The notes beneath the pieces are model-generated. The model was not told the origin of the DNA. It made no database searches and worked only from the letters and a program-made list of their open reading frames with translations. From Nocardia coubleae NBRC 108252 (GTDB lineage: Bacteria > Actinomycetota > Actinomycetes > Mycobacteriales > Mycobacteriaceae), in NCBI RefSeq assembly GCF_001612805.1, contig NZ_BDBD01000011.1, forward strand, positions 496,001 through 560,000: DNA of 64,000 bases. Reading direction: 5' to 3'. Below are positions 42,995-51,032 of the stretch, one piece after another. Each line of letters starts with the position of its first letter. The first letter of the stretch is position 1. The translations under genes and the position numbers were made by a program.

Positions 42995-43756
42995 TCAGCG
43001 CGGGGCCATGCGGATGGCGCCGTCGAGGCGGATGGTTTCGCCGTTGAGCATCGGGTTCTCCACGATGTGGCGGGCCAGTGCGGCGAACTCGGCCGGCTGA
43101 CCGAGGCGCGAAGGGTGCGGGACCTGGGCGCCGAGGGACTGCAGGGCCTCCTCGGGCAGCGTCTCGAACAGCGGCGTGCGGAACAGGCCGGGCGCGATGG
43201 TGACGACGCGGATCTTGAAGCTCGCCAGGTCGCGTGCGACCGGCAGGGTGAGGCCGACGATGCCGCCCTTGGACGCCGAGTAGGCGGCCTGGCCGATCTG
43301 GCCGTCGTAGGCGGCGACCGAGGCGGTGTTGATGATGACGCCGCGCTCCTCACCGACGGGTTCGGTGGCCGACATGCGTTCGGCGGCCAGCCGGATCACA
43401 TTGAAGGTGCCGACGAGGTTCACGTTGATCACCTTGGTGAAGTCGGCGAGCGGGAAGGCGCCCTTCTTGCCGACCGTCTTGATCGCGTTGCCGATTCCGG
43501 CGCAGTTCACGGCGATGCGCAGCGGGGCCAGCGATTCGGCGACATCGAGTGCCGCGACCACCGCCGATTCATCGGTCACATCCGCGGCCGCGAAAGCCGC
43601 ACCCTCGCCGAGTTCCTTGGCGATGGCCGCGCCGTTGGACGAGGGCAGGTCGACGATGACGACCTGGGCGCCCTTGGCGTGCAATTCCTGCACGGTCGCC
43701 AAGCCGAGGCCCGACGCGCCGCCCGTGACGATCGCGGACGAGTTGACGAAATCCAT
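42995..43756 (-). CDS. SDR family 3-hydroxyacyl-CoA dehydrogenase-like protein
   Basis: Protein of 253 residues. It shows the classical SDR pattern: [18 protein letters not shown] at the N-terminus, [11 protein letters not shown], the serine in [13 protein letters not shown], and the catalytic [20 protein letters not shown]. The sequence is close in style to type II 3-hydroxyacyl-CoA/17-beta-hydroxysteroid dehydrogenases. The short substrate loop and LRIAVNC fit acyl-CoA substrates. ATG 43756 follows AGGAG. It is divergent from the TetR gene at 43826 with a palindrome between them, so it is probably the target of that regulator. Confidence 0.82.
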   Translation of the reverse strand: MDFVNSSAIVTGGASGLGLATVQELHAKGAQVVIVDLPSSNGAAIAKELGEGAAFAAADVTDESAVVAALDVAESLAPLRIAVNCAGIGNAIKTVGKKGAFPLADFTKVINVNLVGTFNVIRLAAERMSATEPVGEERGVIINTASVAAYDGQIGQAAYSASKGGIVGLTLPVARDLASFKIRVVTIAPGLFRTPLFETLPEEALQSLGAQVPHPSRLGQPAEFAALARHIVENPMLNGETIRLDGAIRMAPR

Positions 43757-43802
43757 ACTTTTCTCCTGTTTCGGTGACGGCCCACCGATATTGACACACT
43801 TC

Positions 43803-43818
43803 GCCAAAACTGTTTGGC
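43803..43818. promoter_or_regulatory. TetR operator candidate, GCCAAA-N4-TTTGGC
   Basis: A perfect inverted repeat with six-base arms in the short divergent intergenic region between the SDR gene and the TetR gene at 43826. Control of both by the TetR protein is inferred. Confidence 0.5.
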
Positions 43819-43825
43819 TTTCGCC

Positions 43826-44422
43826 GTGACCCAGCCAGCCGCTCGCCGTCCCGGCCGCCCCTCCGTGCTGGACACCGCGGCCGTGTCCGCCGGTGCGCTG
43901 CGGTTGTGGACCGAGCGTGGGTTCGCCACCACCGGCTGGAACGAGCTCGCCGAGGCCACAGGCGTGAGCACGCGAACCCTGTTGCGACACTTCGCGTCCC
44001 GATCCGACATCGCCTGGATCGGTGTCGCACCGGCGACGGAGCGGCTGCGTGCGACACTCGCCGGGGCCGCCGCCGAGGAGGCGCCCGCGGTGGTGGTCAG
44101 GACCGCGATCGTCGAATCGGTGTCGCGCGATCCACGGATCCAGGAGCTGGCGCCGGATTGGCTGCGGCTGATCTCGTCGGAGCCGGAACTGGCCGCGACC
44201 GCACCGCGGATCTATCGACCGTGGATCGATACGCTCTCGGCCTACCTCGCCGATCGGCTGCCCAACTCCCCCGCCGCCATCTGCCGGGCCATGGCGACCG
44301 CCTACCAGTCCGCCACCTTCGCCGCGCTGATCGAATGGGCGGAGTCAGGGGCGCACGGTGACTGCGCGGATTCGGTGGATCGGATGCTGCGCTGGATGGA
44401 CCCGCACTTGCCGCGGAGCTGA
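43826..44422 (+). CDS. TetR family regulator
   Basis: Protein of about 198 residues from GTG 43826; a TTG at 43814 is an in-frame alternative. Its N-terminus is Arg/Pro-rich (AARRPGRPS), followed by [13 protein letters not shown] and the helix-turn-helix [19 protein letters not shown]. The ligand domain is helical with [17 protein letters not shown]. It stands head to head with the SDR gene and the shared palindrome is its most likely binding site. The inducer may be a fatty acyl-CoA, judging from the neighbour. Confidence 0.8.
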   Translation: MTQPAARRPGRPSVLDTAAVSAGALRLWTERGFATTGWNELAEATGVSTRTLLRHFASRSDIAWIGVAPATERLRATLAGAAAEEAPAVVVRTAIVESVSRDPRIQELAPDWLRLISSEPELAATAPRIYRPWIDTLSAYLADRLPNSPAAICRAMATAYQSATFAALIEWAESGAHGDCADSVDRMLRWMDPHLPRS

Positions 44423-44470
44423 CCTGCTCGCGGGAGAACCGTGCGGGACCGGCGCCGACGTGCCGGTCGA

Positions 44471-45304
44471 TCAGGATTCGCGGGCGGCGATCGCGGCCTG
44501 GATGCGGCGCAGTGTGCGCAGGCCCTTCTTCGCGGCAACGCTCACCATGCCGTCGAACACCGTCGAGCCGCGGTCGGAGGCCATCAGCCGTTCCAGTGTC
44601 GGCACCGCGCGGTCGTCGCCGGTCGAGCCGAGGGCGACGGCCGCCCAGTAGCGCTGGTCGGGGTCCTCGCTCGCGGCGGCTTCGATCAGTCGCGGAATGA
44701 TCTCCGGGGCGAATTCGGACAGTGCGCTGGCGATGTAGCCGATGCGGTAGTAGCGGCGGTTCTCGAATTCGTCCCAGAGGGCGGCCAGTGCAGCGTCGCC
44801 GCCGATCATGCCGAGGGCTTCGGCGGCACGCTCGCGCATTCCGCTGTTCGAGTCCCTCAGCAGGGGCACGAGGGCCGGAACCACCGATTCGTCGCCGAGC
44901 ACACCCAGCGCGATGATCGCCTGGTCGCGGGCGATGTCTTGCGGGTGGTCGAGCATCGCGACCAGTCCCGGGACCGCGTCGTGGAACCCCAGGGCAGCAC
45001 AGCCCATCGCCGCCCACGCCTGGCAGTTGTAGCGGGTGTCTGCAAGGGAGGCGAGCAGCGGCTCGCGCAGAGTGTCGTCGCCGAAGAGTCCAGCCCGATT
45101 CAGCGCCCGGCTGTACAGCGACCGGTGGTAGTCGGGATAGTCCCGCACGAGCGCACGCAGAGTTTCCGCCACCGATGCGTCACCCTTCTCGGTTCGCAGC
45201 AGCAGCTGCCGCAGGTTCTCCTCGCGAGTATCGAGGTCACCGTCTTTGAGGAGTCGCGCGTCGGCTGGGTTCACCGCCCAACGGTACCCGGTGGCAAGCC
45301 CCAC
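44471..45304 (-). CDS. HEAT-repeat (PBS-lyase-like) protein
   Basis: Protein of 277 residues, or 267 if it starts at the GTG at 45274. From about residue 75 it consists of tandem HEAT repeats: AWAAMGCAALGFHDAVPGLV, DQAIIALGVLGDESVVPALV and YWAAVALGSTGDDRAVPTLE are three of about five similar units. Such proteins form curved scaffolds for protein binding. The function is unknown. It is the first gene, counted from the left, in a minus-strand series of unrecognised small proteins. Confidence 0.75.
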   Translation of the reverse strand: MGLATGYRWAVNPADARLLKDGDLDTREENLRQLLLRTEKGDASVAETLRALVRDYPDYHRSLYSRALNRAGLFGDDTLREPLLASLADTRYNCQAWAAMGCAALGFHDAVPGLVAMLDHPQDIARDQAIIALGVLGDESVVPALVPLLRDSNSGMRERAAEALGMIGGDAALAALWDEFENRRYYRIGYIASALSEFAPEIIPRLIEAAASEDPDQRYWAAVALGSTGDDRAVPTLERLMASDRGSTVFDGMVSVAAKKGLRTLRRIQAAIAARES

Positions 45305-45352
45305 CTGACCACCACGCGTATCTCGCGAACCCCTTGCTCGTCAGCCCGTCTG

Positions 45353-45739
45353 TCACGGTTGCTCGAGAGGACCCCAATCCAGGGCGTCGACCGTTTCGCG
45401 ATCGCCTTCGAGCCAAGCCCACAGGATCTCGACGAGTTGTGCCTCGTCCCGGATGACAGTGCGCCTGACCTCAGGGGGTGCGTCCGACAATTCGAGGTCG
45501 TAGTCGTCAGCGCCGTTGCGGTAGGTCTGGATGAATCCTGGTTGATCCTTGCGCGACACGACCATGAAGGTGTTGCCGAACTGCAGAGGGATACAACCCA
45601 CCCAGTACTGGAGGTGCTCACGAGTGAGCGTCGTCAAGTCCCAGCCGCCGACGCGCACCTCGAGGTCTCGATGCACCACCGGCACCGGGTCGGGGAGCTG
45701 GTCGGCCCATGGGCCGTCGACGCGTGGATCAGAAATCAT
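45353..45739 (-). CDS. Hypothetical protein, 128 residues
   Basis: Not recognised. The sequence has HRDLEVRVGGWDLTTLTREH, then FGNTFMVVSRKDQPGFIQTY and an acidic C-terminal helix, with no signal peptide. Its start overlaps the end of the neighbouring 45729 gene by eleven bases, so the two are probably translated together. Size and acidity are similar to immunity proteins of contact-dependent systems, but no toxin gene is visible, so this stays a guess. Confidence 0.6.
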   Translation of the reverse strand: MISDPRVDGPWADQLPDPVPVVHRDLEVRVGGWDLTTLTREHLQYWVGCIPLQFGNTFMVVSRKDQPGFIQTYRNGADDYDLELSDAPPEVRRTVIRDEAQLVEILWAWLEGDRETVDALDWGPLEQP

Positions 45740-46034
45740 CTTCGTGCTCCCACCCGAAGCGCACCCGCGCATGCGGCACCAGCTGCGTCGCCCGCGTCGT
45801 GAGCCGCCGCTCGAAGTCGGCCTGCCACCGGAAGAACCCGGCGAAGATCACCTTGTGGTCGCCGGAATCGGCGCACACGGCAAGGTCGTCCCCCTCGCCC
45901 CGCATACTCACGAACACTTCGTCGTCCAACCGCTCCGCCCGCACGACCTCGGTCAACAACGTGGTCATCCCCACCTGCTCCCGATCGTCGCGCAACCCGG
46001 AGATCTCCACGAAGACACCGACATTCACAGACAC
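45729..46034 (-). CDS. Hypothetical protein, 101 residues
   Basis: Not recognised. The protein runs VSVNVGVFVEISGLRDDREQ, with a mid-section DDEVFVSMRGEGDDLAVCAD, and ends in FGWEHEDDF; it is acidic, soluble and without membrane helices. The start is one of two nearby GTG codons, 46034 being the more upstream. It overlaps the following gene by eleven bases. The 107 bases upstream up to 46141 contain no gene. Confidence 0.55.
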   Translation of the reverse strand: MSVNVGVFVEISGLRDDREQVGMTTLLTEVVRAERLDDEVFVSMRGEGDDLAVCADSGDHKVIFAGFFRWQADFERRLTTRATQLVPHARVRFGWEHEDDF

Positions 46035-46141
46035 GCCACGGACTCTAACCACATCCGGTGACAGCCGCCGCGCGGAAGGCCGTGCCCTTTGCCCGTGACC
46101 GGGGTCGATCTCGACTTGTGCTGCGGCCCAGCATTATCCGT

Positions 46142-46735
46142 TCAGTCGATGTATCCAGGCGCGAACTCGTACCGGAACCAGTTGCCGTCGAACGGCTGGT
46201 AATAGGCGTGGGCCCTGCGCTGCTGTGTGTCATCGGGTGGGTTCGTTCCCGGCGCGAAGTACGCGAGGCCGTCGGTGTCACTTCGTTGTCCGATGGCGAA
46301 GGCGCACGCTCCGTCGCTGTCGCGACGCACCGCATCGACTCGGAACATGCCGATCCACCGCGGATCTCCAGCAGGCTCGCAGACCTGGGCCGCGGCAGTC
46401 ATCGCGTCTTCCGAGACGCGCCACGCGATCCGCTCGGGAAGGTTGTTGACCTCACCGACGAACCCGCAGAAGACCAGCAGCGGCTGGACCGCGACCAGCA
46501 TCAAACCGCGAGGTGTTGTCGGCGCGAACCCGATGACCAGATACACCCACCAGATCGAAAGCCCTACCAGAACAACCCATCCAACCGACCACACCATCGG
46601 ATCAGGTGACGTGGCTTCCACGACAGACACGACGCCGACAACGAAACCTGTGACGCACGCGCTGATCGTCAATCGCCTCGACCACGGCCTCGAACCTCGC
46701 CAGTCGTGCCGTTGAAGCTCCCGTATCGTCGCCAC
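46142..46735 (-). CDS. Membrane protein, paralogue of the 46808 gene
   Basis: Protein of 197 residues with about three hydrophobic helices (ISACVTGFVVGVVSVV, WVVLVGLSIWWVYLVIGF and LMLVAVQPLLVFCGFV) and an extracytoplasmic C-terminal domain of about 90 residues. That domain, from PERIAWRVSEDAMTAAAQVC to GLAYFAPGTNPP and GNWFRYEF, matches the next gene closely. Two cysteines (QVCEP and GACAFAI) are conserved between the pair. Its function is unknown. Confidence 0.65.
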   Translation of the reverse strand: MATIRELQRHDWRGSRPWSRRLTISACVTGFVVGVVSVVEATSPDPMVWSVGWVVLVGLSIWWVYLVIGFAPTTPRGLMLVAVQPLLVFCGFVGEVNNLPERIAWRVSEDAMTAAAQVCEPAGDPRWIGMFRVDAVRRDSDGACAFAIGQRSDTDGLAYFAPGTNPPDDTQQRRAHAYYQPFDGNWFRYEFAPGYID

Positions 46736-46807
46736 GCCCGGACCCTACCGCGCACCCGAGATGCCCGGAGGCTCAGCCGAATTCCCGTGGACAGGCAGCG
46801 GAGGAAG

Positions 46808-47377
46808 TCAGTCGTGCAAGATCGGTGTGCTGTAGCGGTACCAGTTCGGGGCGAAGCGCTCGTACACGTGTTCATAGGGGCGCGGCGGTCCGCTCGGCGG
46901 TGTCGATCCGGGAGCGAAGTAGGCGACACCGCCGTCGGTGGGGTAGATCGCGAAAATGCACCCGCCGTCGTATGGATAGACGTTGTCGACGTGCATCACA
47001 CCGAACCAGGTCGCCCCACCCTTCGCGCACACCTGCGCAGCACGCGTGAACGAATCTTCGGACAACCACCAGGCGAGCCGGTCCGGTACTCCCGAAAACA
47101 CCAGTGCTACACCGATCCCCACCACGAGCGGAGCGGTCACGACAGCCCGATACTCGCGATACTTCGCGCAACCGATCGGGGCGAGAACCATCCACGCCAC
47201 CCCAGCCGCGAGCAGCACAGCACCCGCCAGCAGCAGAGCCATCAAGGTGTAGTCGGTGACCACCTCGAACAACAACACCGCGATCCCGAAGCACGACGCC
47301 ACAGTTGTCGCACGCATGACGTACTGCCATGTTCGCGATATCTCGACCGCCTCCGACGACACCCCCGACTTCGTCAT
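46808..47377 (-). CDS. Membrane protein, paralogue of the 46142 gene
   Basis: Protein of 189 residues. Three hydrophobic segments (TTVASCFGIAVLLFEVV, ALLLAGAVLLAAGVAWMVL and VVTAPLVVGIGVALVFSG) precede the shared domain PDRLAWWLSEDSFTRAAQVC, GVAYFAPGSTPP and APNWYRYST. The membrane parts have diverged while the C-terminal domain is conserved, which indicates an old tandem duplication. ATG 47377 was chosen over the much longer frame because the added N-terminus would be highly basic and non-helical. The gene is divergent from the VIT transporter. Confidence 0.65.
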   Translation of the reverse strand: MTKSGVSSEAVEISRTWQYVMRATTVASCFGIAVLLFEVVTDYTLMALLLAGAVLLAAGVAWMVLAPIGCAKYREYRAVVTAPLVVGIGVALVFSGVPDRLAWWLSEDSFTRAAQVCAKGGATWFGVMHVDNVYPYDGGCIFAIYPTDGGVAYFAPGSTPPSGPPRPYEHVYERFAPNWYRYSTPILHD

Positions 47378-47463
47378 GCTCGACAGCCTAGACACGCCAA
47401 GACGTCGGCCACGTCGAAGTCTTCGTGAACCAGCGGTGCGACGAGCTCGTTTAGGCTGATCGG

Positions 47464-48186
47464 GTGCAGGACTCGCCGACCGACACCCACCCGCACGAAC
47501 CCCATGCCGAGGGCCTCGCCTCCCGGCTGAACTGGCTGCGCGCCGGGGTACTCGGCGCCAACGACGGCATCGTCTCCACCGCCGGACTGGTGGTCGGTGT
47601 CGCGGCGACAACGAACGACAGCACGACGATCCTCGCCGCGGGCGTGGCCGGACTCGTCGCGGGCGCGATCTCGATGGCGGCCGGTGAGTACGTATCGGTG
47701 AGCACTCAACGCGATTCGGAGAAGGCGCTGCTGGCCAAGGAACGGCGGGAACTGGCCGACTTCCCCGACTACGAACTGGCCGAGCTCACCGAGATCTACC
47801 AGGCCAAGGGCCTGAGCCCGACAACCGCGCGCAAGGTAGCCGAGGAACTGACCGCCCACGACGCCTTCACCGCCCACGCCGAAGCCGAACTCAAACTCGA
47901 CCCGAGCGAACTCACCAATCCATGGGCCGCCGCAGGCTCCTCAGCGATCGCGTTCACCTGCGGAGCACTGCTCCCCCTGCTGGCGATCGTGCTCCCGCCG
48001 GCACAGTGGCGGGTGCCGGTGACCTTCGTGGCAGTACTCGTAGCGCTCGCGCTCACCGGGTCGCTGAGCGCGCGACTCGGCGGAAGCGCGCGAGGCAGAG
48101 CAGTGCTGCGGGTCGTCGTCGGCGGCGCACTGGCCATGGCAGTGACCTACGCGATCGGCACGCTCACCGACACCCTCGGCGGCTGA
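47464..48186 (+). CDS. VIT1/CCC1 family iron or manganese transporter
   Basis: Protein of 240 residues with five membrane helices. The family signature is NWLRAGVLGANDGIVSTAGLV in the first helix and AISMAAGEYVSVSTQRDSE with its acidic cytoplasmic extension after the second. The long charged loop (ELTEIYQAKGLSPTTARKV, LKLDPSELTNPWAAAG) is the metal-binding part of VIT proteins. It would move ferrous or manganous ions across the membrane. GTG start; promoter shared with the divergent paralogue gene. Confidence 0.85.
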   Translation: MQDSPTDTHPHEPHAEGLASRLNWLRAGVLGANDGIVSTAGLVVGVAATTNDSTTILAAGVAGLVAGAISMAAGEYVSVSTQRDSEKALLAKERRELADFPDYELAELTEIYQAKGLSPTTARKVAEELTAHDAFTAHAEAELKLDPSELTNPWAAAGSSAIAFTCGALLPLLAIVLPPAQWRVPVTFVAVLVALALTGSLSARLGGSARGRAVLRVVVGGALAMAVTYAIGTLTDTLGG

Positions 48187-48337
48187 GCGGTCAGGGGTCG
48201 GGCGGAGGTCGAGTGTCACGGGTGACCGTCGCGTCAGCACAGGTCCGTACTCGAGGTTCATCGGCGGATACCCGACACCGGGCCACACCCGGGGCTCCAA
48301 GAGCGCGGATGTTCACCGGCAGGTTCTCGTCCACCAC

Positions 48338-48404
48338 GATGTGCTGACCATCACGATCATCAGTGCGTGTTTCGGCATAGTCCTTACGCGCCGCCGTACT
48401 CGCG
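48338..48404 (+). pseudogene. Relic of a TetR regulator related to the 59745-60371 gene
   Basis: Reading from GAT at 48338 gives DVLTITIISACFGIVL, identical to residues of the TetR gene at 60212-60258. The DNA differs at four of 47 bases, all in third codon positions. Just after this, CCGCCGTACT is again identical but one extra base has shifted the phase. Upstream and downstream flanks share nothing. It is the remains of a paralogous regulator. Confidence 0.6.
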
Positions 48405-48405
48405 C

Positions 48406-48560
48406 TCGGCGGGTGGCGCGGTGTAGAAGAACGTCTGGGACAAACGAACGCGGCCCGCGGACCAGTTTCCGGTCAACTTTGACCAGCTGCCTGAGCCGGT
48501 AGTCGACGGTGTTGGTGTGCACGTGCAGCCTGATTGTCGGGATTGCCGGACCTGAGAGAT
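48406..48560 (-). pseudogene. Relic of a PucR/CdaR-family regulator C-terminus
   Basis: On the minus strand, IRLHVHTNTVDYRLRQLVKV matches the HTH of PucR-type regulators (LHVHxNTVxYRLRR). The preceding part of such a protein (a GAF/GGDEF-like region and the N-terminal sensory domain) is missing, and no start codon or ribosome-binding site is in range. The C-terminal tail has turned into arginine-rich noise. Confidence 0.55.
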
Positions 48561-48621
48561 TCGACAGGGTCACCCGAGTTGTCTTGCATGTTTCCTTGCG
48601 ATTCGCGCCCGCGTCGGCGAT

Positions 48622-48927
48622 TCAGGAGACGACCAGCCGTTGTTGACGGCGCTGGTAGGACGGCGGATCCGTCGTGATCAGATCGCACCGGGTTCGCACC
48701 CATGCCGGGTTGTTCTGAATATGTCGATACGTGGGAGTGATGGCCACGGCGATCTGGTGGGTCTCGATGTAGTCGAGCAACGACTCGAGGTCCATATCCG
48801 GTTCGACGATGGTATGCACGATCCGGAGACCGTGCGCGGTGGCGATGTCGAGCGCTCTGGCACGGGCGGCGCTCAGGATGCCGACGAGTTGCAGCCGGTC
48901 GACGACGAAGACGGCGTTGTCGTTCAT
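48622..48927 (-). CDS. Hypothetical protein, 101 residues
   Basis: Not recognised with confidence. The protein begins MNDNAVFVVDRLQLVGILSA, then has GLRIVHTIVEPDMDLESLLD and an end TYRHIQNNPAWVRTRCD. The strand-helix pattern with AHGLRIVH and an acidic ESLLDYIETH recalls the N-terminal part of serine recombinases or small resolvase-like proteins, though the catalytic serine region is not evident. GAGGAGG precedes the ATG. It ends beside the gene graveyard. Confidence 0.5.
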   Translation of the reverse strand: MNDNAVFVVDRLQLVGILSAARARALDIATAHGLRIVHTIVEPDMDLESLLDYIETHQIAVAITPTYRHIQNNPAWVRTRCDLITTDPPSYQRRQQRLVVS

Positions 48928-49361
48928 TCGATCCTCCTCGCGGTTCCCGCCGTACAGGCCTGGCAACATCGGAGTTTCCGGATGGCGGGTCAATCCAGTA
49001 GACGCCGCTTCGATCGCTCGGAAAACTATGTCTGGAAACTCCACAGCTTCGAGGAAAAATTCTTGAGAATCTCCCAGCGCCTACTGGGTAATTACACCTT
49101 CGCCCATGCCATACCGGCAGATCATGTTCGCGATCGGATTCGATTCAGAGACAAAGCAAGGGCTGATCCGATGTGAACTCTCGCAATATACGGACCAGGT
49201 CACCTGCAACAACCCGCACGATTCGTATCGTCACAGACGCAGCCTTCGGGCGGCCGGTACCAACGCCGCGAACAGACTCGCCCGCAGCACGGATCGCCCT
49301 TCCACCCTGCGGGTGAGTTTGTCCGACCCCGCGCAGAGGTCGCGGTCACGCTGTCTGCTGC
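48928..49361. other. Intergenic interval without recognised gene
   Basis: About 430 bases, more AT-rich around 49010-49180 than the surrounding sequence. I see no credible coding frame, tRNA or large repeat. It separates the tail-to-tail or parallel genes at 48622 and 49362 and probably includes a promoter for the minus-strand 48622 gene on its left side. Confidence 0.4.
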
Positions 49362-50213
49362 TCAGCGAGTGAACGGTTTCGCGAGTTGGGCGAGATAGCC
49401 GCTGGGGTAGTCGGGTTCGGCCGCCATACCGAGATCGGCGCTGGAAAACCGTCGGCCCGGGTCGTAGCTGTAGGTGCGCAGCAGGTGATCCCAGACGAGG
49501 GTGAACAGCCCGAAGTTGACGTCACCGATGCCTGCCCATTTGAGGTGGTGGAAGCGGTGGCCTTCGTTGAGCGCCAGAACATATTTCAAGGGGCCGACGC
49601 GATAGTCGGCATTGGAGTGTTGCAGCAGCAGTTGCACCGCCACCGCCAGTGACAATGCCGCCGCGACCGGGACGGGGATCCCCGCCGCCAGCAGCGGGGT
49701 GACTCCGGCGGTCATCTCGATGGTCTGATGCAGCGGGTGTTTCATGAGGCCGTTGAGCCCGTAGAACCGTTGCACACTGTGGTGTACCGCGTGGAAGCGC
49801 CACAGGATCGCGACCTTGTGACTCGCGTAATGCGCCAGAGTGATCCCGAAGTCGGCGACGAGGATCGCGACCAGCACCTGGGCGACGAAAGGCCAACTGC
49901 CAGGCCAGATCCCGTCGCCGGGGATCACCGCGGCGAGCACCGGGATAGCGGCGACGCTGCCCAGGACCACGGTTTCGTTGACGACACTGTGCGCGGTGTC
50001 ACGGCCGAAATCACCGTGGGAGGTATTCCAATCCGCCCGGTACGGCAGGAGCGCCTCGGCGGCGAACGACACAGCGACAGCGATGCCGAGCAAGGCGAGC
50101 AGCCAAAGTTTGTGGGCGCCGGTGGCGGCCACGGCGATACCCGCCCCGTTGATGCCGATCAGCATCAACGGGGCGTAGCCGTAGCGAATGAGTGAAGCAA
50201 CGAGTGCGGACAT
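49362..50213 (-). CDS. Fatty acid hydroxylase/sterol desaturase family protein
   Basis: Protein of 283 residues with four or five membrane helices and the three-histidine-box di-iron pattern of the family: HYASH, HAVHHS and HRFHH. Two more histidines, in LMKHPLHQTIE, add to the site. Members hydroxylate or desaturate sterols, fatty acids or carotenoids in the membrane using oxygen. The acceptor here is unknown. It ends a group with an AraC regulator upstream (50257), which is likely to control it. Confidence 0.85.
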   Translation of the reverse strand: MSALVASLIRYGYAPLMLIGINGAGIAVAATGAHKLWLLALLGIAVAVSFAAEALLPYRADWNTSHGDFGRDTAHSVVNETVVLGSVAAIPVLAAVIPGDGIWPGSWPFVAQVLVAILVADFGITLAHYASHKVAILWRFHAVHHSVQRFYGLNGLMKHPLHQTIEMTAGVTPLLAAGIPVPVAAALSLAVAVQLLLQHSNADYRVGPLKYVLALNEGHRFHHLKWAGIGDVNFGLFTLVWDHLLRTYSYDPGRRFSSADLGMAAEPDYPSGYLAQLAKPFTR

Positions 50214-50256
50214 GGATTCAGCGTCGCGCCCCGGTACCTGTATCGGCTTGAAGAAA

Positions 50257-51030
50257 TCAGCTGACCTGTGCCGGTGGCGAACGCCATCCGGTGGCGATGA
50301 GTGCTTCGGTCGGGGTGATACCGATCAACTCCCGACACGTACGGGTCAGGTGTGCGCTGTCGGCGAACCCGGCCGCGTAGGCGGCCTCGGTCAGCGAACC
50401 GCCCTCGCGCACAACCGTGAAACCGCGCTGCAGCCGAGTCCAGCGCCGCCACGCCGCATATCCCGAGCCGACCTCGGCGGTGAACACATGCGCGAGCCGA
50501 CTCGCCGACATCCCCACCCGGGCAGCGAGTTCGACCAACGACGGTGGTCCCCCTGGCCAACCGGCCGCGACGCGCAGTGCGTCGGCGACCGCCGGATGCG
50601 AGCGCCGCCGTGCAGCGCCGAGCGAATCGAGCGAGTTCTCGGGTGAACGCGGGGATGCCGCGGTGACCCAACTGGTGGCGGCTTCAAAGGGCAAGCCGGC
50701 CAAACGGGCCAGCGCGGCGCGCGCGGTGGCGGAGTCGGGATCGAGGAAGGCCGCGAACCCGGATGTTCCGGGTTCCGCGGTGACCTGGTGGACAACACCG
50801 GGCGGGATGATCGCCGCCGTGGCGTGCGTTGCCTGCCCCTGCGCATCGGTGAGAACGAGGCCACCACGGGCGACGAACAACACCTGGACCGCGGCATGGG
50901 CGTGCCGGTCGGCGTCGCCGATCCGGCCGGTGAACGCCATGAATCCAGGCGTAAACACCGCATCACCGCGCCACCGCGCAGCCGACTCCGCGACGTGCGG
51001 CGGCGCGGTGACCCCTGCCATGATTCGCAC
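50257..51030 (-). CDS. AraC family regulator
   Basis: Protein of 257 residues, or 254 from the ATG at 51021. The N-terminal cupin-like sensor contains HAHAAVQVLFVARGGLVL and IIPPGVVHQVTAEPG. The C-terminal double HTH reads SLVELAARVGMSASRLAHVF and SLTEAAYAAGFADSAHLTR, ending GITPTEAL. It starts two bases downstream of the stop of the serine hydrolase gene, so the two are probably on the same transcript, and lies 43 bases from the hydroxylase gene. Confidence 0.85.
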   Translation of the reverse strand: MRIMAGVTAPPHVAESAARWRGDAVFTPGFMAFTGRIGDADRHAHAAVQVLFVARGGLVLTDAQGQATHATAAIIPPGVVHQVTAEPGTSGFAAFLDPDSATARAALARLAGLPFEAATSWVTAASPRSPENSLDSLGAARRRSHPAVADALRVAAGWPGGPPSLVELAARVGMSASRLAHVFTAEVGSGYAAWRRWTRLQRGFTVVREGGSLTEAAYAAGFADSAHLTRTCRELIGITPTEALIATGWRSPPAQVS

Positions 51031-51032
51031 CT

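Larger units (their letters stand above)
48187..48621. other. Gene graveyard between the VIT gene and the 48622 gene
   Basis: No intact gene occupies this interval. It contains at least two coding relics on opposite strands (listed separately): the end of a PucR-like regulator and a short stretch of a TetR-like regulator. Their phases are broken and their flanks do not continue as protein. The rest shows no other recognisable structure. Confidence 0.55.
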
